A stretch of 64,000 bases of DNA from Haloplanus vescus (GCF_900107665.1 NZ_FNQT01000002.1:188286-252285), one strand, 5' to 3'. Shown: positions 44,800 to 54,775, numbered from the stretch's first letter. A program made the numbers and translations. Notes: generated by a model not told the origin, from the letters alone.

Positions 44800-46034
44800 G
44801 CACCCCCGAATCCGACGACGGTGCCGCGATGCGTCGCGAGTACACCGCCGCCGTTGAGCACCGCCGGCGACAGGACCCGGTCACCGGTCGAGAACCCCCA
44901 CGTCACTTCGCCGAAGCGCGCGGTGAAGGTGAGCAACTCGACGGCCCGTCCGACGCCCTCGTCGTTTGGCTGTAGGGTAAACACGTGTTCGCCGGCCGCG
45001 GCCGCGACGGCGCCTTCGGTCGTGCGCGAACACCACCGCGGCTCCGGCGGGTCCGTCGACCGGTCGAACGCGAACGTCGCGTCGGCCGCCTCGCCCGGGC
45101 GTTCGACCACGTATATCGTGTCGTCGGTGACGACCGGCGCGGAGAAGTTCCGACCGCCGCCGCGGTCGACCTGCCACAGCTCCTCCCCACCGTCGAGCGA
45201 GAGCGCCGTCAGTCCGCCGTAGGACCCGAGATACACCGTGCCGTCGGTGGCGACGGGGTACGTTTCGCCCGTCCGCGACGCCGACCACCGGCGGTCGCCG
45301 GTCGCCGCGTCGAGTGCGACCGTCTCCTCGTCGCCGACTGCGACGACCGTCCCGTCGGCCACCGCGGGAGCGGCGGCGGACACCTCGGCCGTCCACTCCT
45401 CCGTGCCGTCCGCCGAGAGTCGGACGACGCGGTCGTCCGCGGGGACGACGACGCCGTCGTCGAGCGCCGTCGGGACCCCCGCGGTCGTCGACGGCCCGTA
45501 TCGCCACGCCGTCTGCCCGTCGTCTGCGTCGAGCGCGACGAGGCCGTTCTCCGTGGCCAGGTGGACGCGCCCGCCGGCGACGACTGGGGGCACGATATCG
45601 TCTTCGTCCTCCGTCGCCGTCCCCGTCGCCACCGGCCCGATGGAGTCGCTGCGCCAGCGCACGGACCCGTCGCGGAGGGCGAGCGCGACGACCTGATCCC
45701 CGGTGGCGAGATAGACGGTGCCGTTCGCGACGGTCGGCGAACTCACCGCGTTCACGTCGGTCTCCGGTGTCGAGACGGTCGTTTCCCAGTGTGCCGTCGG
45801 CGATTCCGGGAGCCGACGCGATGGCGCGTAGCCGGTGTTGCCGGCGTCGAACTGTGGCGCCGGCCACGAGCCACCGGGGACCGTGTCGAAGCCGTCGCCG
45901 GCGTCGTCGGGCCCGAACACCGCCGACGGCGTCGGGTCGTCGTCGTCTGGACACGACGAGGAACAGCCGGCGACGCTGGCGCCGGCACTCGCCGCGAGCG
46001 TTCCGAGGAACGTCCTGCGAGTCGTGGAGGGCAT
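44796..46034 (-). CDS. PQQ-like beta-propeller lipoprotein (BamB-like repeats)
   Basis: A 412-aa exported protein. The N-terminus TTRRTFLGTLAASAGASVAG followed by Cys is a Tat leader with a lipobox. The mature part consists of six to seven repeats of about 40 residues, each with a pattern like G-T-V-Y-L-A-T-x-D-x-x-V-x-A-L-x-x-x-x-G-x-x-x-W, i.e. PQQ-type propeller blades (VALALRDGSVRWR, VALDADDGQTAWR, VALDAATGDRRWS). Blades lack obvious PQQ and metal ligands, so it is likely a structural or binding propeller rather than a dehydrogenase. Followed by a coupled membrane protein. Confidence 0.88.
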   Translation of the reverse strand: MPSTTRRTFLGTLAASAGASVAGCSSSCPDDDDPTPSAVFGPDDAGDGFDTVPGGSWPAPQFDAGNTGYAPSRRLPESPTAHWETTVSTPETDVNAVSSPTVANGTVYLATGDQVVALALRDGSVRWRSDSIGPVATGTATEDEDDIVPPVVAGGRVHLATENGLVALDADDGQTAWRYGPSTTAGVPTALDDGVVVPADDRVVRLSADGTEEWTAEVSAAAPAVADGTVVAVGDEETVALDAATGDRRWSASRTGETYPVATDGTVYLGSYGGLTALSLDGGEELWQVDRGGGRNFSAPVVTDDTIYVVERPGEAADATFAFDRSTDPPEPRWCSRTTEGAVAAAAGEHVFTLQPNDEGVGRAVELLTFTARFGEVTWGFSTGDRVLSPAVLNGGGVLATHRGTVVGFGGA

Positions 46035-46126
46035 CGACTCTGTGTTGTGAAACCGCCGTGATATTTCCCCCGGTCGTGTTTCATAGCAGCCGTCCCTTTA
46101 TCACTGTTCGAGTGGTACGGTGACGT

Positions 46127-46528
46127 ATGACACGAGTCCGCGACGTGATGACGACGCCGATGCTCACGCTGGACGCCGAGACGCCCGTCAGCGAGGCGGC
46201 CCGCGGGATGCTGGAGGCCGGCATCAAATCGGTCGTCGTCGTCGGCGAGGCCTGCCGACCCGAGGGCATCTTGACCTCGACGGACGCCGTCCGGGTCGCC
46301 GCCGACGAGGCGTCGGCCGCGGAGGCGACCGTCGGCGACTACATGGCGACGGACGTGGTGACGGTCGGCCCGGACGACTCCCTCGACGCCGCCGCACGTC
46401 GGATGCTCGACGCCGACGTGAGTCACCTACCCGTGACCGACGCCGACGGCGACGGGATGGGCATCCTGACGACGACTGACTTAGCCGAGGCGCTGTCCGA
46501 CGCCGACCCCGTCACACAGTCTGGATAA
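46127..46528 (+). CDS. CBS-domain pair protein
   Basis: A 133-aa cytoplasmic protein made of two CBS motifs (residues 1-62 and 65-128). MTRVRDVMTTPMLTLDAETP and YMATDVVTVGPDDSLDAAAR are the paired opening strands. The C-terminus ends shortly after the second motif, so no effector domain is attached. It probably binds an adenosine nucleotide and modulates a partner. A ctttatc element about 30 bp upstream of the ATG is a possible promoter. Confidence 0.88.
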   Translation: MTRVRDVMTTPMLTLDAETPVSEAARGMLEAGIKSVVVVGEACRPEGILTSTDAVRVAADEASAAEATVGDYMATDVVTVGPDDSLDAAARRMLDADVSHLPVTDADGDGMGILTTTDLAEALSDADPVTQSG

Positions 46529-46568
46529 GCGAGCAAGACCTTTCACATCACCCCGTGAACAGGTCGGT

Positions 46569-47375
46569 ATGGCTCTCGACATCGAACGAGTCGTCACGTA
46601 TCCGACGGAGTCGGACGAGTGGATCAAGACCGTCATCATCGGCGGTCTGCTGACGCTCCTGTCGATTCTCGTCGTTCCCGCGTTCTTCGTGTACGGCTAC
46701 GTCGTTCGCGCGCTGCGGGCGGGCATCCACGACGAGGAACCGCCGGTCTTCGACGAGTGGGGGGCGATGTTCAAAGAGGGTCTCGTCGCCTTCGTCGTCA
46801 TCATCGTCTATCAACTGATTCCGCTCGTCCTCATGGCGGTGACTGTCGGCGGGTCAGTCATGGCCCTCGCCTCCGGGAGTGAAGCCGGGGCGGGAATCGG
46901 CCTCGTCGGCCTGTTGGGTGGGTTCGCAATCTCGCTCCTCTTGGCTCTCGTGTTCGGCTATGTCGGTCTGGTCGGCCTCGCCAACTACGCCCACACCGGG
47001 CGGGTCGGCGCCGCGTTCGACCTTGACGTGATTCGCAAGGCGTCGCTCGACTCCGCCTACGCCGTCCCGTGGCTCTACGGCGTCGCCGTCATGTTCGGTG
47101 CGGCAGCCGCCGCGAGCATCCTCGGCATCGTCCCCATCATCGGCGCCATCGCGGGCGTGTTCGTCACGTTCTACGGGCAGATTGCCGCCGCGTGGGTTTG
47201 GGGCCGGGGATTCGGCGACGCGATGGGGATTGCTCCCGACGGTCCGTCCGGTGAGACGGGCGGTGGCGGGGATTCGTTCGAGACGACGGCGTCCGAGGGT
47301 GTCGGCGAGGAGGCTGATACCCCCGACGATGCATCGCCGGAGACGGCAACTGACGACGACTCGCAGACGCCCTGA
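46569..47375 (+). CDS. DUF4013 family membrane protein
   Basis: A 268-aa protein with an N-terminal cytoplasmic stretch ([20 protein letters not shown]), about six hydrophobic helices, and a disordered Glu/Thr/Gly-rich tail of 50 residues. [20 protein letters not shown] and [20 protein letters not shown] are the hallmarks of DUF4013. Function is unknown; a membrane-bending or regulatory role has been suggested only by analogy. The next gene, DUF63, follows 49 bp later on the same strand. Confidence 0.85.
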   Translation: MALDIERVVTYPTESDEWIKTVIIGGLLTLLSILVVPAFFVYGYVVRALRAGIHDEEPPVFDEWGAMFKEGLVAFVVIIVYQLIPLVLMAVTVGGSVMALASGSEAGAGIGLVGLLGGFAISLLLALVFGYVGLVGLANYAHTGRVGAAFDLDVIRKASLDSAYAVPWLYGVAVMFGAAAAASILGIVPIIGAIAGVFVTFYGQIAAAWVWGRGFGDAMGIAPDGPSGETGGGGDSFETTASEGVGEEADTPDDASPETATDDDSQTP

Positions 47376-47424
47376 CCGAGCGACAACCACAACGCTGAAA
47401 CGCGCCGCGGTTGGCCGTAGACGT

Positions 47425-48552
47425 ATGCCAACGGTCGCCGAGCGTCTCGATGTCGACCCGGCCCGGCTCTGGGCCGGGGCGGTCCTCGCTCTCCTCGCCG
47501 CTCTCATCGGCGGCTCGATTCTCTTCCCACGCATCGTCTACGACGGCTTCGTCTGGCACTTCTTCTGGGGGCCAGTGCAGGCCGACGCCAACGCCGCCAC
47601 CTGCGCCATCCGCGAAGGCGGCACCACGCAGTATCTGTACGCCGACTCGGCGTGTCGCGCGGCCGCCGAACCCGTTGCCTACCCCGGCTACACGCTCGTC
47701 TCCGAGGTGGGTTACGTCGTCACGCTCCTCATCGCGCTCTCGGGCGTCGGCTTCCTCCTCCAGCGCCTCGACATCGGCTCCGAGCGCGACATGTTCTTCG
47801 CCCTCCTGCCGTTCGTCTTCTTCGGCGGCGCGCTCCGCGTCGTCGAGGACGTCACCGACGCCGCCGCGGGCGCGGTCATCGGCTACCCGCTCAACACGCT
47901 CATCATCAGTCCGATCATCTACTTCACCGTCTTCGCCGTGACACTCGTCGCCCTCCTCGCGAGCGTCGCCCTCGTCCGCCAGGGCGTAGCCGAGCACTAC
48001 ACCCGCCCGCTGTTCGGCATCGGATCGGTCGTCCTCGTCGTGACCCTTCTCTTCTTGCTCTGGAGCGCCATCACCGGCCCCGGAACGCTCCACCCGCAGG
48101 TCCTCGTCGTCACCCTCGCGGGCGCGACGCTCTCGGCGTGGGGGACGTGGTGGCTGGTCGAACGGTTCGCGCCCGTCGTCAACGCCGGGACGGGCCGACT
48201 CGGGTTCGTCGTCATCTGGGGACACGCCGTCGACGGCGTCGCCAACGTCGTCGGCTTGGACTGGATGGTCGCGCTCGGTGCAGGGCCGAACCTCATCCCG
48301 AAACACCCCGTCAACAGCGCCATCGTCGACATCACGGCCTCGGCGCTCCCGCCCGCCGTCCTCGCAGTGACCGGCGACACGTGGCCTTTCCTCGTCGTGA
48401 AACTCGTCGCCGCGACGGCCGTCGTCTGGCTGTTCGACGAGCAGATATTCGAGGACAGCCCGCGGTACGCCATCGTCCTCATGGTCGCCATCCTCGCGGT
48501 GGGGCTGGGCCCCGGGACGCGGGACATGCTCCGCGCGACGATTGGCGTCTAA
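47425..48552 (+). CDS. DUF63 family membrane protein
   Basis: A 375-aa integral membrane protein with about nine to ten helices, starting at ATG 47425 ([20 protein letters not shown]). The motif [14 protein letters not shown] and the late [20 protein letters not shown] are typical of the archaeal DUF63 family. No enzymatic role is known. Its stop interlocks with that of the convergent YcaO gene (CTAA at 48549-48552). Confidence 0.88.
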   Translation: MPTVAERLDVDPARLWAGAVLALLAALIGGSILFPRIVYDGFVWHFFWGPVQADANAATCAIREGGTTQYLYADSACRAAAEPVAYPGYTLVSEVGYVVTLLIALSGVGFLLQRLDIGSERDMFFALLPFVFFGGALRVVEDVTDAAAGAVIGYPLNTLIISPIIYFTVFAVTLVALLASVALVRQGVAEHYTRPLFGIGSVVLVVTLLFLLWSAITGPGTLHPQVLVVTLAGATLSAWGTWWLVERFAPVVNAGTGRLGFVVIWGHAVDGVANVVGLDWMVALGAGPNLIPKHPVNSAIVDITASALPPAVLAVTGDTWPFLVVKLVAATAVVWLFDEQIFEDSPRYAIVLMVAILAVGLGPGTRDMLRATIGV

Positions 48553-50234
48553 GGGAAGGGGTGGAACGCCCGGTTCGGTCGCGGTTCGTAGCCCAGTTCC
48601 TGTGGCACCGTCTCTATCCGCTCGCCGAAGTACGGTTCGTCGACGAACAGCGGTTGGGCCTCGGGACTGAGGACGCGCACCGCCTCGAAGCCCAGGTCCG
48701 CCACGTCCGGCGTCGTCACACGGGCGGCGTACACCGAGAGCGCGTCGCTGGCGCGTTCGACGAGGGCGTCCAGTTCCGCGGCGCCCGACACGTCGGCACC
48801 GACGCTCGACGCCGGCACGTCGCCGTCGCTGTCGACGAACGCCTGCGCGTCGGGCGGGAAGGTGCCGTAGTGGCCGATTGCGCCCTCCTCTTCCCGTGCT
48901 TGCTCGGGCCCCATCGCCCGCAGCTCCATCCAGTTCTGGAGCGCCTCCGCGAGCGCTCCCCGCGCCGCCGCGACGGCGTCTAAGTCCGCGCCCGTGCCGA
49001 CGGCGAACTGCGGCCACTCCCCCTCGCGGTGGACGGCGACGGCGACGACTGGAACGTCAACGTCTGCGGTGAGCAAGAGCGGCGTCACGGTCAAGTCCTC
49101 GGCCCGCGCCCGGTCGACCAGCGCCTCGAACCCCTCGTCCGCCACCGACAGGCCCAGTGGCTCGTACGTCGAGTACCACGAGAGCATCGCCGCATCGCGT
49201 TCGATGACTTCGTATAGCCCCGAACGGAGCGCCTCGGACCCCGAATTGCCGAGTCCCAACCCGGTAGTGATGGCGGGGCGTGGCCGCTCCGCCGGCGGCG
49301 GGTAGTGGACGAGCGACGCCGGGAGCGCCACCTCCGCGTCCGTTGCCAGGTCCTCACCCGGCACCCACGGAATGTCGTCGTCGCTCGTGTCGCCCTCTGG
49401 TTGGACGAACGCCGCGGGCGACACTGTCCGCCGGCCGTCGACCGTCTCCGCCGACGGCGGGGCGGTGGTGAACGCGTCGGTGTGGTAGACGCCGGCGCAG
49501 TACCGCTCCAGCCCCTCGCCGAGGGCTTTCATGAACGCCCGGTCCCAGTCGTGGTCGACGCCGGCGGTGAAGGGGGCGGCCCGCGCGTCGCTGAAGGCCG
49601 TCGTGTCCGTCGTCGTCGCCAGATAGTACGGCACTGGGAACGACTCGCGTTCGCCGACCTGTGTCACGAGGCCGACTCGGTCGTCGACGGCCTGCTCGCC
49701 GCGTGCGAGTGCGTCGTCCAGCGAGGCGTCCCGGTGGTCGCGCCGGAGCGTCCGGTCGCGTTCGGCGGGTCGCGGGACGCGATGCACGCGCCGTTCGGCG
49801 CCGGGCACCTCGACGACGGTCCCGGCCACGTCGTCGCCGCTGAGTAGCGAGACGGCGCGGTGGCCGGCGACGGCGCCCGCGAGGCGGACGGCGCTTCGAC
49901 TTCCCGTCGCGTCGCCGGTGGTCTCCTCCTCGGCCGCCGCCGCGACGCGCATCTGGAGGTCACGGTAGCCGACGCCGTCGGCGAAGACGGAGACGGCGGC
50001 GTCGAGGTCCGGAATCACGCGCCCGCCGAGGCCACCGATTTCGACCGCGACCCAGCGCCGCGCGGCGTCGTCCGCACGCTCGAAGGCCGGGGCGCCCGCG
50101 GGTGCGATGACGACGCCGAGAGGGTACGACCCGAACTCGTCGGGCGTCGCCGTCGTCGGCGTCGCGTCGATGTCGTCCAGCGCGGCCCGCACCGACTCGG
50201 CGGCCGGTCCGGTCCCCGCGATACCAACGTCCAT
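48549..50234 (-). CDS. YcaO-family protein with cyclodehydratase-type C-terminus
   Basis: A 561-aa protein starting at ATG 50234. The N-terminal 60 residues ([19 protein letters not shown]) are a Rossmann-like segment recalling an E1/partner domain. Residues about 160-500 are Yca[41 protein letters not shown] and [20 protein letters not shown] supply the ATP/Mg-binding glutamates. It ends in NRAFHPFP, a proline-rich tail like those of azoline-forming cyclodehydratases. YcaO enzymes activate backbone amides with ATP to form azolines or thioamides. No precursor peptide or TfuA gene is visible beside it, so the target is unknown. Confidence 0.85.
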   Translation of the reverse strand: MDVGIAGTGPAAESVRAALDDIDATPTTATPDEFGSYPLGVVIAPAGAPAFERADDAARRWVAVEIGGLGGRVIPDLDAAVSVFADGVGYRDLQMRVAAAAEEETTGDATGSRSAVRLAGAVAGHRAVSLLSGDDVAGTVVEVPGAERRVHRVPRPAERDRTLRRDHRDASLDDALARGEQAVDDRVGLVTQVGERESFPVPYYLATTTDTTAFSDARAAPFTAGVDHDWDRAFMKALGEGLERYCAGVYHTDAFTTAPPSAETVDGRRTVSPAAFVQPEGDTSDDDIPWVPGEDLATDAEVALPASLVHYPPPAERPRPAITTGLGLGNSGSEALRSGLYEVIERDAAMLSWYSTYEPLGLSVADEGFEALVDRARAEDLTVTPLLLTADVDVPVVAVAVHREGEWPQFAVGTGADLDAVAAARGALAEALQNWMELRAMGPEQAREEEGAIGHYGTFPPDAQAFVDSDGDVPASSVGADVSGAAELDALVERASDALSVYAARVTTPDVADLGFEAVRVLSPEAQPLFVDEPYFGERIETVPQELGYEPRPNRAFHPFP

Positions 50235-50358
50235 GCGACGGTCGACGCTCGCCGTCGGGAAAAGTGAACTGACCGCGCTCGGGCGGTTTGTGAGTCAGTA
50301 CCGCAGGTTCGCCGAGACGGGGCGGCGAACCACCGGAAAACAGTCACAACAATCCGCC

Positions 50359-51174
50359 TCAGGCGGTTCGGTTGAGCGTCACCGCGGCGAGTTCCGCCGG
50401 CGTCACCTCGTCGAAGCGGTCCTCGTTGAGCTTGAGTCGCAGTCGCGGCCGACCCACGTCGATGGGGACTTTCTCCGTCCTGATGAGCCCCTCCTCCTCC
50501 AGCGTCGTCTTGGTGCGGGAGAAGGTCGCCTTGCTCGCGATGCCCACGTCCTCGCCCCACTTGCTGATGTCGTACAACAGGACGTCGTTGCGGGCCGCGA
50601 CGAGGATGGTGAGCGTCACCTCGTCGAACTCCCCGCCGGCCTCGCGGGCGTCCTCCAGCGCCGACAGCGTCGCGTCGAAGTCGGCACGCGTATCCTGACC
50701 AATCTCTTCGCCGAGCGTCTCCCGAATCCGAGACAGCGGCGGCGTTCGCAGGTCGAACTCGTCTGCGTTCTCCCAGCGCGTCTCGTAGGTGTTGCGGGCC
50801 GCCTCAACGAACTCGTCGTCATCGTCGCCGAGTGCCGCCACCTGGTCACCTGCCTCGACGAGCGTCCACACCGTGGTGTCGGTGATGAGCAGCGTGTTCG
50901 ACGCGCCCCGGCCCGTCCTGATGCTGAGCGTCTCCGAGGCGACGTGGTCCGCGGCGTTGCTCGCCACCACGAAGTCGTCCATCACCTCTTTCAACAGCGC
51001 CGCGTCGGCCAACAGCCGAATCGTCGGCGGGTCCGCCGCGGCAGTCGTGACAGCGGTGAGCGCTTCGACAGTCTCTGCGCTCGGGTCGACCACCAACAGC
51101 GACGACGACGACTCGAATACCTGCTCCAGTATCTCCTCTAAGCTCTCCCCGTGCAGATTCGCCCCGGCGACCAT
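50359..51174 (-). CDS. tbsP: TbsP-like transcriptional regulator (DUF5821)
   Basis: A 271-aa regulator. The C-terminal 100 residues contain a winged helix (LLYDISKWGEDVGIASKATF, SRTKTTLEEEGLIRTEKVPI). The N-terminal domain (ILEQVFESSSSLLVVDPSAE, SNTLLITDTTVWTLVEAG) resembles the haloarchaeal TbsP family, which represses gapII and co-regulates sugar metabolism with TrmB in related species. The family call is from memory. The start at ATG 51174 is preferred to the GTG at 51189. It shares a compact divergent promoter region with glyA. Confidence 0.75.
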   Translation of the reverse strand: MVAGANLHGESLEEILEQVFESSSSLLVVDPSAETVEALTAVTTAAADPPTIRLLADAALLKEVMDDFVVASNAADHVASETLSIRTGRGASNTLLITDTTVWTLVEAGDQVAALGDDDDEFVEAARNTYETRWENADEFDLRTPPLSRIRETLGEEIGQDTRADFDATLSALEDAREAGGEFDEVTLTILVAARNDVLLYDISKWGEDVGIASKATFSRTKTTLEEEGLIRTEKVPIDVGRPRLRLKLNEDRFDEVTPAELAAVTLNRTA

Positions 51175-51197
51175 GGGAGCAATATCCACACATCCGT

Positions 51198-51209
51198 ATT
51201 TAATTTTAA
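51198..51209 (-). promoter_or_regulatory. TATA box of the tbsP-like gene
   Basis: On the minus strand aaaattaaata, centred about 29 bp from the ATG at 51174. It sits within the 145-bp divergent region shared with glyA. Confidence 0.55.
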
Positions 51210-51289
51210 CGCAGGTTCAGGGGCGTAACAGAGTATTTTCAGGCGTAGATTCTACTGAATTTTGTCGGTTGGCGACTCGCGAGAGATAC

Positions 51290-51296
51290 CTTTATG
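51290..51296 (+). promoter_or_regulatory. TATA-like box of glyA
   Basis: ctttatg centred 27 bp upstream of the glyA ATG at 51320, consistent with a leaderless transcript. Confidence 0.5.
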
Positions 51297-51319
51297 CCGC
51301 GCTTGGCACGCGGATACGC

Positions 51320-52567
51320 ATGGACTACAGTCACCTCCGCGCGACGGATTCGGCCGTCGCCACCGCCATCGACGACGAGGAAGCGCGCCAGCGGACCACC
51401 CTCTCGATGATTGCCTCCGAGAACCACGCGAGTCAGGCCGTCATCGAGGCACAGGGGAGCGTCTTCACCAACAAGTACGCCGAGGGCTACCCCGGCGAGC
51501 GCTACTACGCCGGCTGCCAGTTCGCGGACGTCGTCGAGGAACTCGCCATCGAGCGCGCGACGGAGCTGTGGGGCGCCGAGCACGTCAACGTCCAGCCCCA
51601 CAGCGGGTCGCAGGCGAACATGGCCGTCTACTTCGCCATGCTGAATCCGGGCGACAAGATTCTCTCGCTCGAACTCGAACACGGCGGCCACCTCAGCCAC
51701 GGCCACCCCGCGAACTTCGCCGGCCAGCTGTACGAGGTGGAACACTACCGCGTCGACCCCGAGACGGGGTATCTCGACTACGAGCAACTCGCAGAAACGG
51801 CCGACGAGTTCGACCCCGACGCCATCGTCTCCGGCTTCTCTGCCTACCCCCGACAGGTCGACTGGGAGCGCATCGACGCCGTCGCCGACGCCGTCAACGC
51901 CCTGCACATCGCCGACATCGCACACATCACGGGTCTCGTCGCCGCGGGCGTCCACCCCTCGCCCGTCGGCATCGCCGACTTCGTCACCGGGAGCACGCAC
52001 AAGACCATCCGCGCCGGCCGCGGCGGTATCATCATGTGCGGCGATGAACACGCCGACGCCATCAACAACGCCGTCTTCCCCGGCGTGCAGGGCGGGCCGC
52101 TGATGCACAACATCGCCGGGAAGGCGGTGGGCTTCCGCGAGGCACTCGACGACTCCTTCACCGACTACGCCGAACAGGTGATCGAGAACGCCCGCGCCCT
52201 CGGCGACCAGCTCGCCGACCACGGCCTCTCGCTGGTCTCCGGCGGCACCGATACGCACCTGGTGTTGGTCGACCTGCGCGACTCGCATCCGGACCTCTCC
52301 GGCGGCGACGCGGAGGCGGCCCTGGAGGAGACGGGAGTCGTCCTCAACGCCAACACCGTCCCCGGCGAGACGCGGTCACCGTTCGACCCGAGCGGAATCC
52401 GCGCCGGCACCGCGGGGCTCACGACTCGCGGCTTCGACGCCGCCGACATGCGCGAGGTGGGTGACCTCATCGCGCGTGTCCTCGACGCCCCCGAAGACGA
52501 GTCGGTCCTCGCCGACGTGAGCGACCGGGTCGACGACCTCTGTGGCGCGAACCCGCTGTACGACTAA
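51320..52567 (+). CDS. glyA: Serine hydroxymethyltransferase
   Basis: A 415-aa PLP enzyme that interconverts serine and glycine while loading or unloading a one-carbon unit on (tetrahydro)folate. The PLP lysine is Lys228 in TGSTHKTIRAGRGG. Other hallmarks are TLSMIASENHASQAVIEAQG, NKYAEGYPGERYYAGC and VNVQPHSGSQANMAVYFAML. The ATG at 51320 follows a well-placed TATA box. With gcvTH and folD in the same window it makes up much of the C1/glycine network. It ends before a hairpin at 52594-52619. Confidence 0.97.
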   Translation: MDYSHLRATDSAVATAIDDEEARQRTTLSMIASENHASQAVIEAQGSVFTNKYAEGYPGERYYAGCQFADVVEELAIERATELWGAEHVNVQPHSGSQANMAVYFAMLNPGDKILSLELEHGGHLSHGHPANFAGQLYEVEHYRVDPETGYLDYEQLAETADEFDPDAIVSGFSAYPRQVDWERIDAVADAVNALHIADIAHITGLVAAGVHPSPVGIADFVTGSTHKTIRAGRGGIIMCGDEHADAINNAVFPGVQGGPLMHNIAGKAVGFREALDDSFTDYAEQVIENARALGDQLADHGLSLVSGGTDTHLVLVDLRDSHPDLSGGDAEAALEETGVVLNANTVPGETRSPFDPSGIRAGTAGLTTRGFDAADMREVGDLIARVLDAPEDESVLADVSDRVDDLCGANPLYD

Positions 52568-52593
52568 TCGGGCGTCTCGGAACTCGAACGCGG

Positions 52594-52619
52594 TTCTCGT
52601 CGGCCCGTCCCGACGAGAA
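52594..52619. terminator. Hairpin between convergent glyA and stress-protein genes
   Basis: A 10-bp perfect stem, ttctcgtcgg and ccgacgagaa, with a 6-nt loop. It lies 26 bp after the glyA stop and 28 bp after the convergent gene's stop, so it could act on both transcripts. No long T tract follows, so termination by it is inference. Confidence 0.45.
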
Positions 52620-52647
52620 TCGCTCGGCGATTCCAAGACCGCGATGC

Positions 52648-53094
52648 TTACTCGACCTCGGTCTTGACGACCGTCACGGCCTGGTCGGCCAGTCGCACCA
52701 CGCGGTCGGTGACGCTGCCCAGCAGACTCCGGTACTCCGTGGGGTGGCGACGAGTGCCGAGGACGATGAGGTCGATACCGTTCTCGTCGGCGTAGTCGAC
52801 GATTTCCTCGTGGGGACGGCCGTGCTGGAGTGTCTCCACGACTTCGACGCCGTGGTCGGCGGCCCGCTCCCGGACCGCCGCGAGGGTGTCCTCGCCGACC
52901 TCCTCCAGACCGTGCTCCGGTCCCTCGCGTTCGTCGACGTACTCGTCGCCGCTGTACGCGGAGTAGACGTCGCTGTCGACGACGAAGAGGACGTGGAGCA
53001 TGGCGTCGTGGAGCGCCGCCAGGCGGATGGCGTGGGCCGTCGCGTTCTCCGAGCCGCGTTCGCCGTCCGTCGCGAGCAGTATGTCGTCGTACAT
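52648..53094 (-). CDS. Universal stress protein (UspA family)
   Basis: A 148-aa alpha/beta protein beginning MYDDILLATDGERGSENATA at ATG 53094. The first strand and the late nucleotide motif GTRRHPTEYRSLLGSVTDRV (a G-2X-G-9X-G-S-type loop, here partly altered: GTRRHP) suggest ATP binding. The family responds to starvation, osmotic or heat stress. The C-terminus VVKTEVE is usual. It is divergent from folD, with 91 bp between starts. Confidence 0.9.
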   Translation of the reverse strand: MYDDILLATDGERGSENATAHAIRLAALHDAMLHVLFVVDSDVYSAYSGDEYVDEREGPEHGLEEVGEDTLAAVRERAADHGVEVVETLQHGRPHEEIVDYADENGIDLIVLGTRRHPTEYRSLLGSVTDRVVRLADQAVTVVKTEVE

Positions 53095-53185
53095 ACACGT
53101 CCCTTCGACCCCGACCGACAAAACCGTGGGTGTCGATACTGCACCAACCAACGCGTTGAAGGCGGTTCATCGCGCCTGTCGGGAC

Positions 53186-54073
53186 ATGACTCAGATCATC
53201 GACGGCAACGCCGTCGCCAGCGACGTGCGTGACGGACTCGCGACAGCTATCGACCAGTTGGCCGACGCCGACGTGACGCCGACGCTCGCGACAGTGCTCA
53301 TGAGCGACGACCCGGCGAGTGAGACGTATGTCTCCATGAAACAGCAGGACTGCGAAGAGGTAGGCATCGAAGCACTGGACGTGGAACTCGACCCCGAGGC
53401 GCCCGCCGAGGAACTGTTCGACACCGTCGAGGACCTGAACGCCGACCCCGATGTCAACGGCATCCTCGTCCAGATGCCCGTCCCGGACCACATCGACGAC
53501 CAGTCGGTCATCCGCGCTATCGACCCCGCGAAAGACGTCGACGGCTTCCACCCCGAGAACGTGGGCCGTCTCGTCGCCGGTGACCCCGTGTTCAAGCCGT
53601 GTACGCCCCACGGCGTCCTGAAACTCCTCGACGCCGCGGACGTGGAGACGGAGGGCGCGGACGTGACCATCGTCGGCCGGTCGAACATCGTCGGCAAACC
53701 GCTCGCGAACCTCCTCGTCCAGAAGGCCGACTACGGCAACGCGACGGTGACCGTCTGTCACTCCCGGACCGACAATCTGGCCGAGAAGACCCAGCGCGCG
53801 GATGTCGTCGTCGCCGCCGTCGGCGTCCCCGAACTCGTCGACGGGTCGATGATTTCCGACGGCACCGTCGTCATCGACGTGGGCGTCAACCGCGTCGAAC
53901 GCGACGGCGAATCGACGCTCGTCGGCGACGTTGACTTCGAGAGCGCCAAAGACGCCGCCAGCGCCATCACGCCTGTCCCCGGCGGCGTCGGCCCGATGAC
54001 GCGCGCGATGCTGCTCTACAACACGGTCAAGGCGGCGAGCCGGCAGGAAGACGTGCCGGTCGACCTAGACTAA
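53186..54073 (+). CDS. folD: Bifunctional methylenetetrahydrofolate dehydrogenase/cyclohydrolase
   Basis: A 295-aa enzyme converting 5,10-methylene- to 10-formyl-tetrahydrofolate. Visible are SETYVSMKQQDCEEVGI with the catalytic Lys52, the VQMPVPDHI and PCTPHGVLKLLDAA segments, and the NADP loop VTIVGRSNIVGKPLANLLVQ. The final PVPGGVGPMTRAMLLYNTV is invariant in the family. It starts at ATG 53186. Its last 9 bp overlap the convergent DUF7117-like gene. Confidence 0.97.
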   Translation: MTQIIDGNAVASDVRDGLATAIDQLADADVTPTLATVLMSDDPASETYVSMKQQDCEEVGIEALDVELDPEAPAEELFDTVEDLNADPDVNGILVQMPVPDHIDDQSVIRAIDPAKDVDGFHPENVGRLVAGDPVFKPCTPHGVLKLLDAADVETEGADVTIVGRSNIVGKPLANLLVQKADYGNATVTVCHSRTDNLAEKTQRADVVVAAVGVPELVDGSMISDGTVVIDVGVNRVERDGESTLVGDVDFESAKDAASAITPVPGGVGPMTRAMLLYNTVKAASRQEDVPVDLD

Positions 54074-54775
54074 GGCCTCGAGTCGGTCCCGTGCCGACGC
54101 GAGCGCGGACATCTCGCCCTCGATCAGATACCGCCCCACGTCCCGCGTCGCCGCCACGAGCGACTCCGCTTCGTCCAGCGACACGTCGCCCTCGAGTGCC
54201 TGCACGCGCTTGACGTGTTCGTGAATCGTCCCGAGCGTCTGCCGTGCTTCCTCGTCGGGGTGTTCGTCCAGCCAGTCGGCCACGTCGTGGCGGTAGTCCG
54301 CGATGGCGTTCGCGTAGCCCAGCCCTCGCGCCGACGCCCACGCGTCCGAGACGGTATCGACCGGCGGGCGGCCCCCCTCGTCGGCGTCCCGGAGGAGCGC
54401 GTGGAGGTAGCGCTCGTCGGCGTCGGTTGGCTTTCGGGTCCGGTCGAACAGGTCGACCACCTGCAGGAGTTCGTTGGCGGCGAGGAGGGTGTCGTCGAGG
54501 GGTAGGAGGTCGCCTCCGTCGATGAAGCCACGCTGGCGGCGGTACTCGCGCAGGTCGCGTTTGCAGTCCTCGACGCAGTCGGCCAGGCGGTCCTCCGCCC
54601 ACGCGGTCCGGTAGGGCGTCAGGTCGAGCGTTACGGGGGCGTCGGTGTGGAGCGTTCGCTCGTCGACGCCGACGCTTCGCAGACTCTCACACGAGGGACA
54701 GGCGACACTCCCCGTTTCGTAGTACGACCACCGGTGGCCACACGACTGACACTCCCGCTGGCCGCGAACCTTCAT
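54065..54775 (-). CDS. Haloarchaeal protein with N-terminal zinc ribbon (DUF7117-like)
   Basis: A 236-aa protein beginning MKVRGQRECQSCGHRWSYYE at ATG 54775. CQSC and CPSC at about residues 9-12 and 26-29 form a rubredoxin-like zinc ribbon, as in transcription or translation factors. The rest is helical and acidic (LDDTLLAANELLQVVDLFDR). I believe it is the DUF7117 family. Function unknown. A longer frame from 54859 is possible but starts without conserved sequence. Confidence 0.75.
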   Translation of the reverse strand: MKVRGQRECQSCGHRWSYYETGSVACPSCESLRSVGVDERTLHTDAPVTLDLTPYRTAWAEDRLADCVEDCKRDLREYRRQRGFIDGGDLLPLDDTLLAANELLQVVDLFDRTRKPTDADERYLHALLRDADEGGRPPVDTVSDAWASARGLGYANAIADYRHDVADWLDEHPDEEARQTLGTIHEHVKRVQALEGDVSLDEAESLVAATRDVGRYLIEGEMSALASARDRLEALV

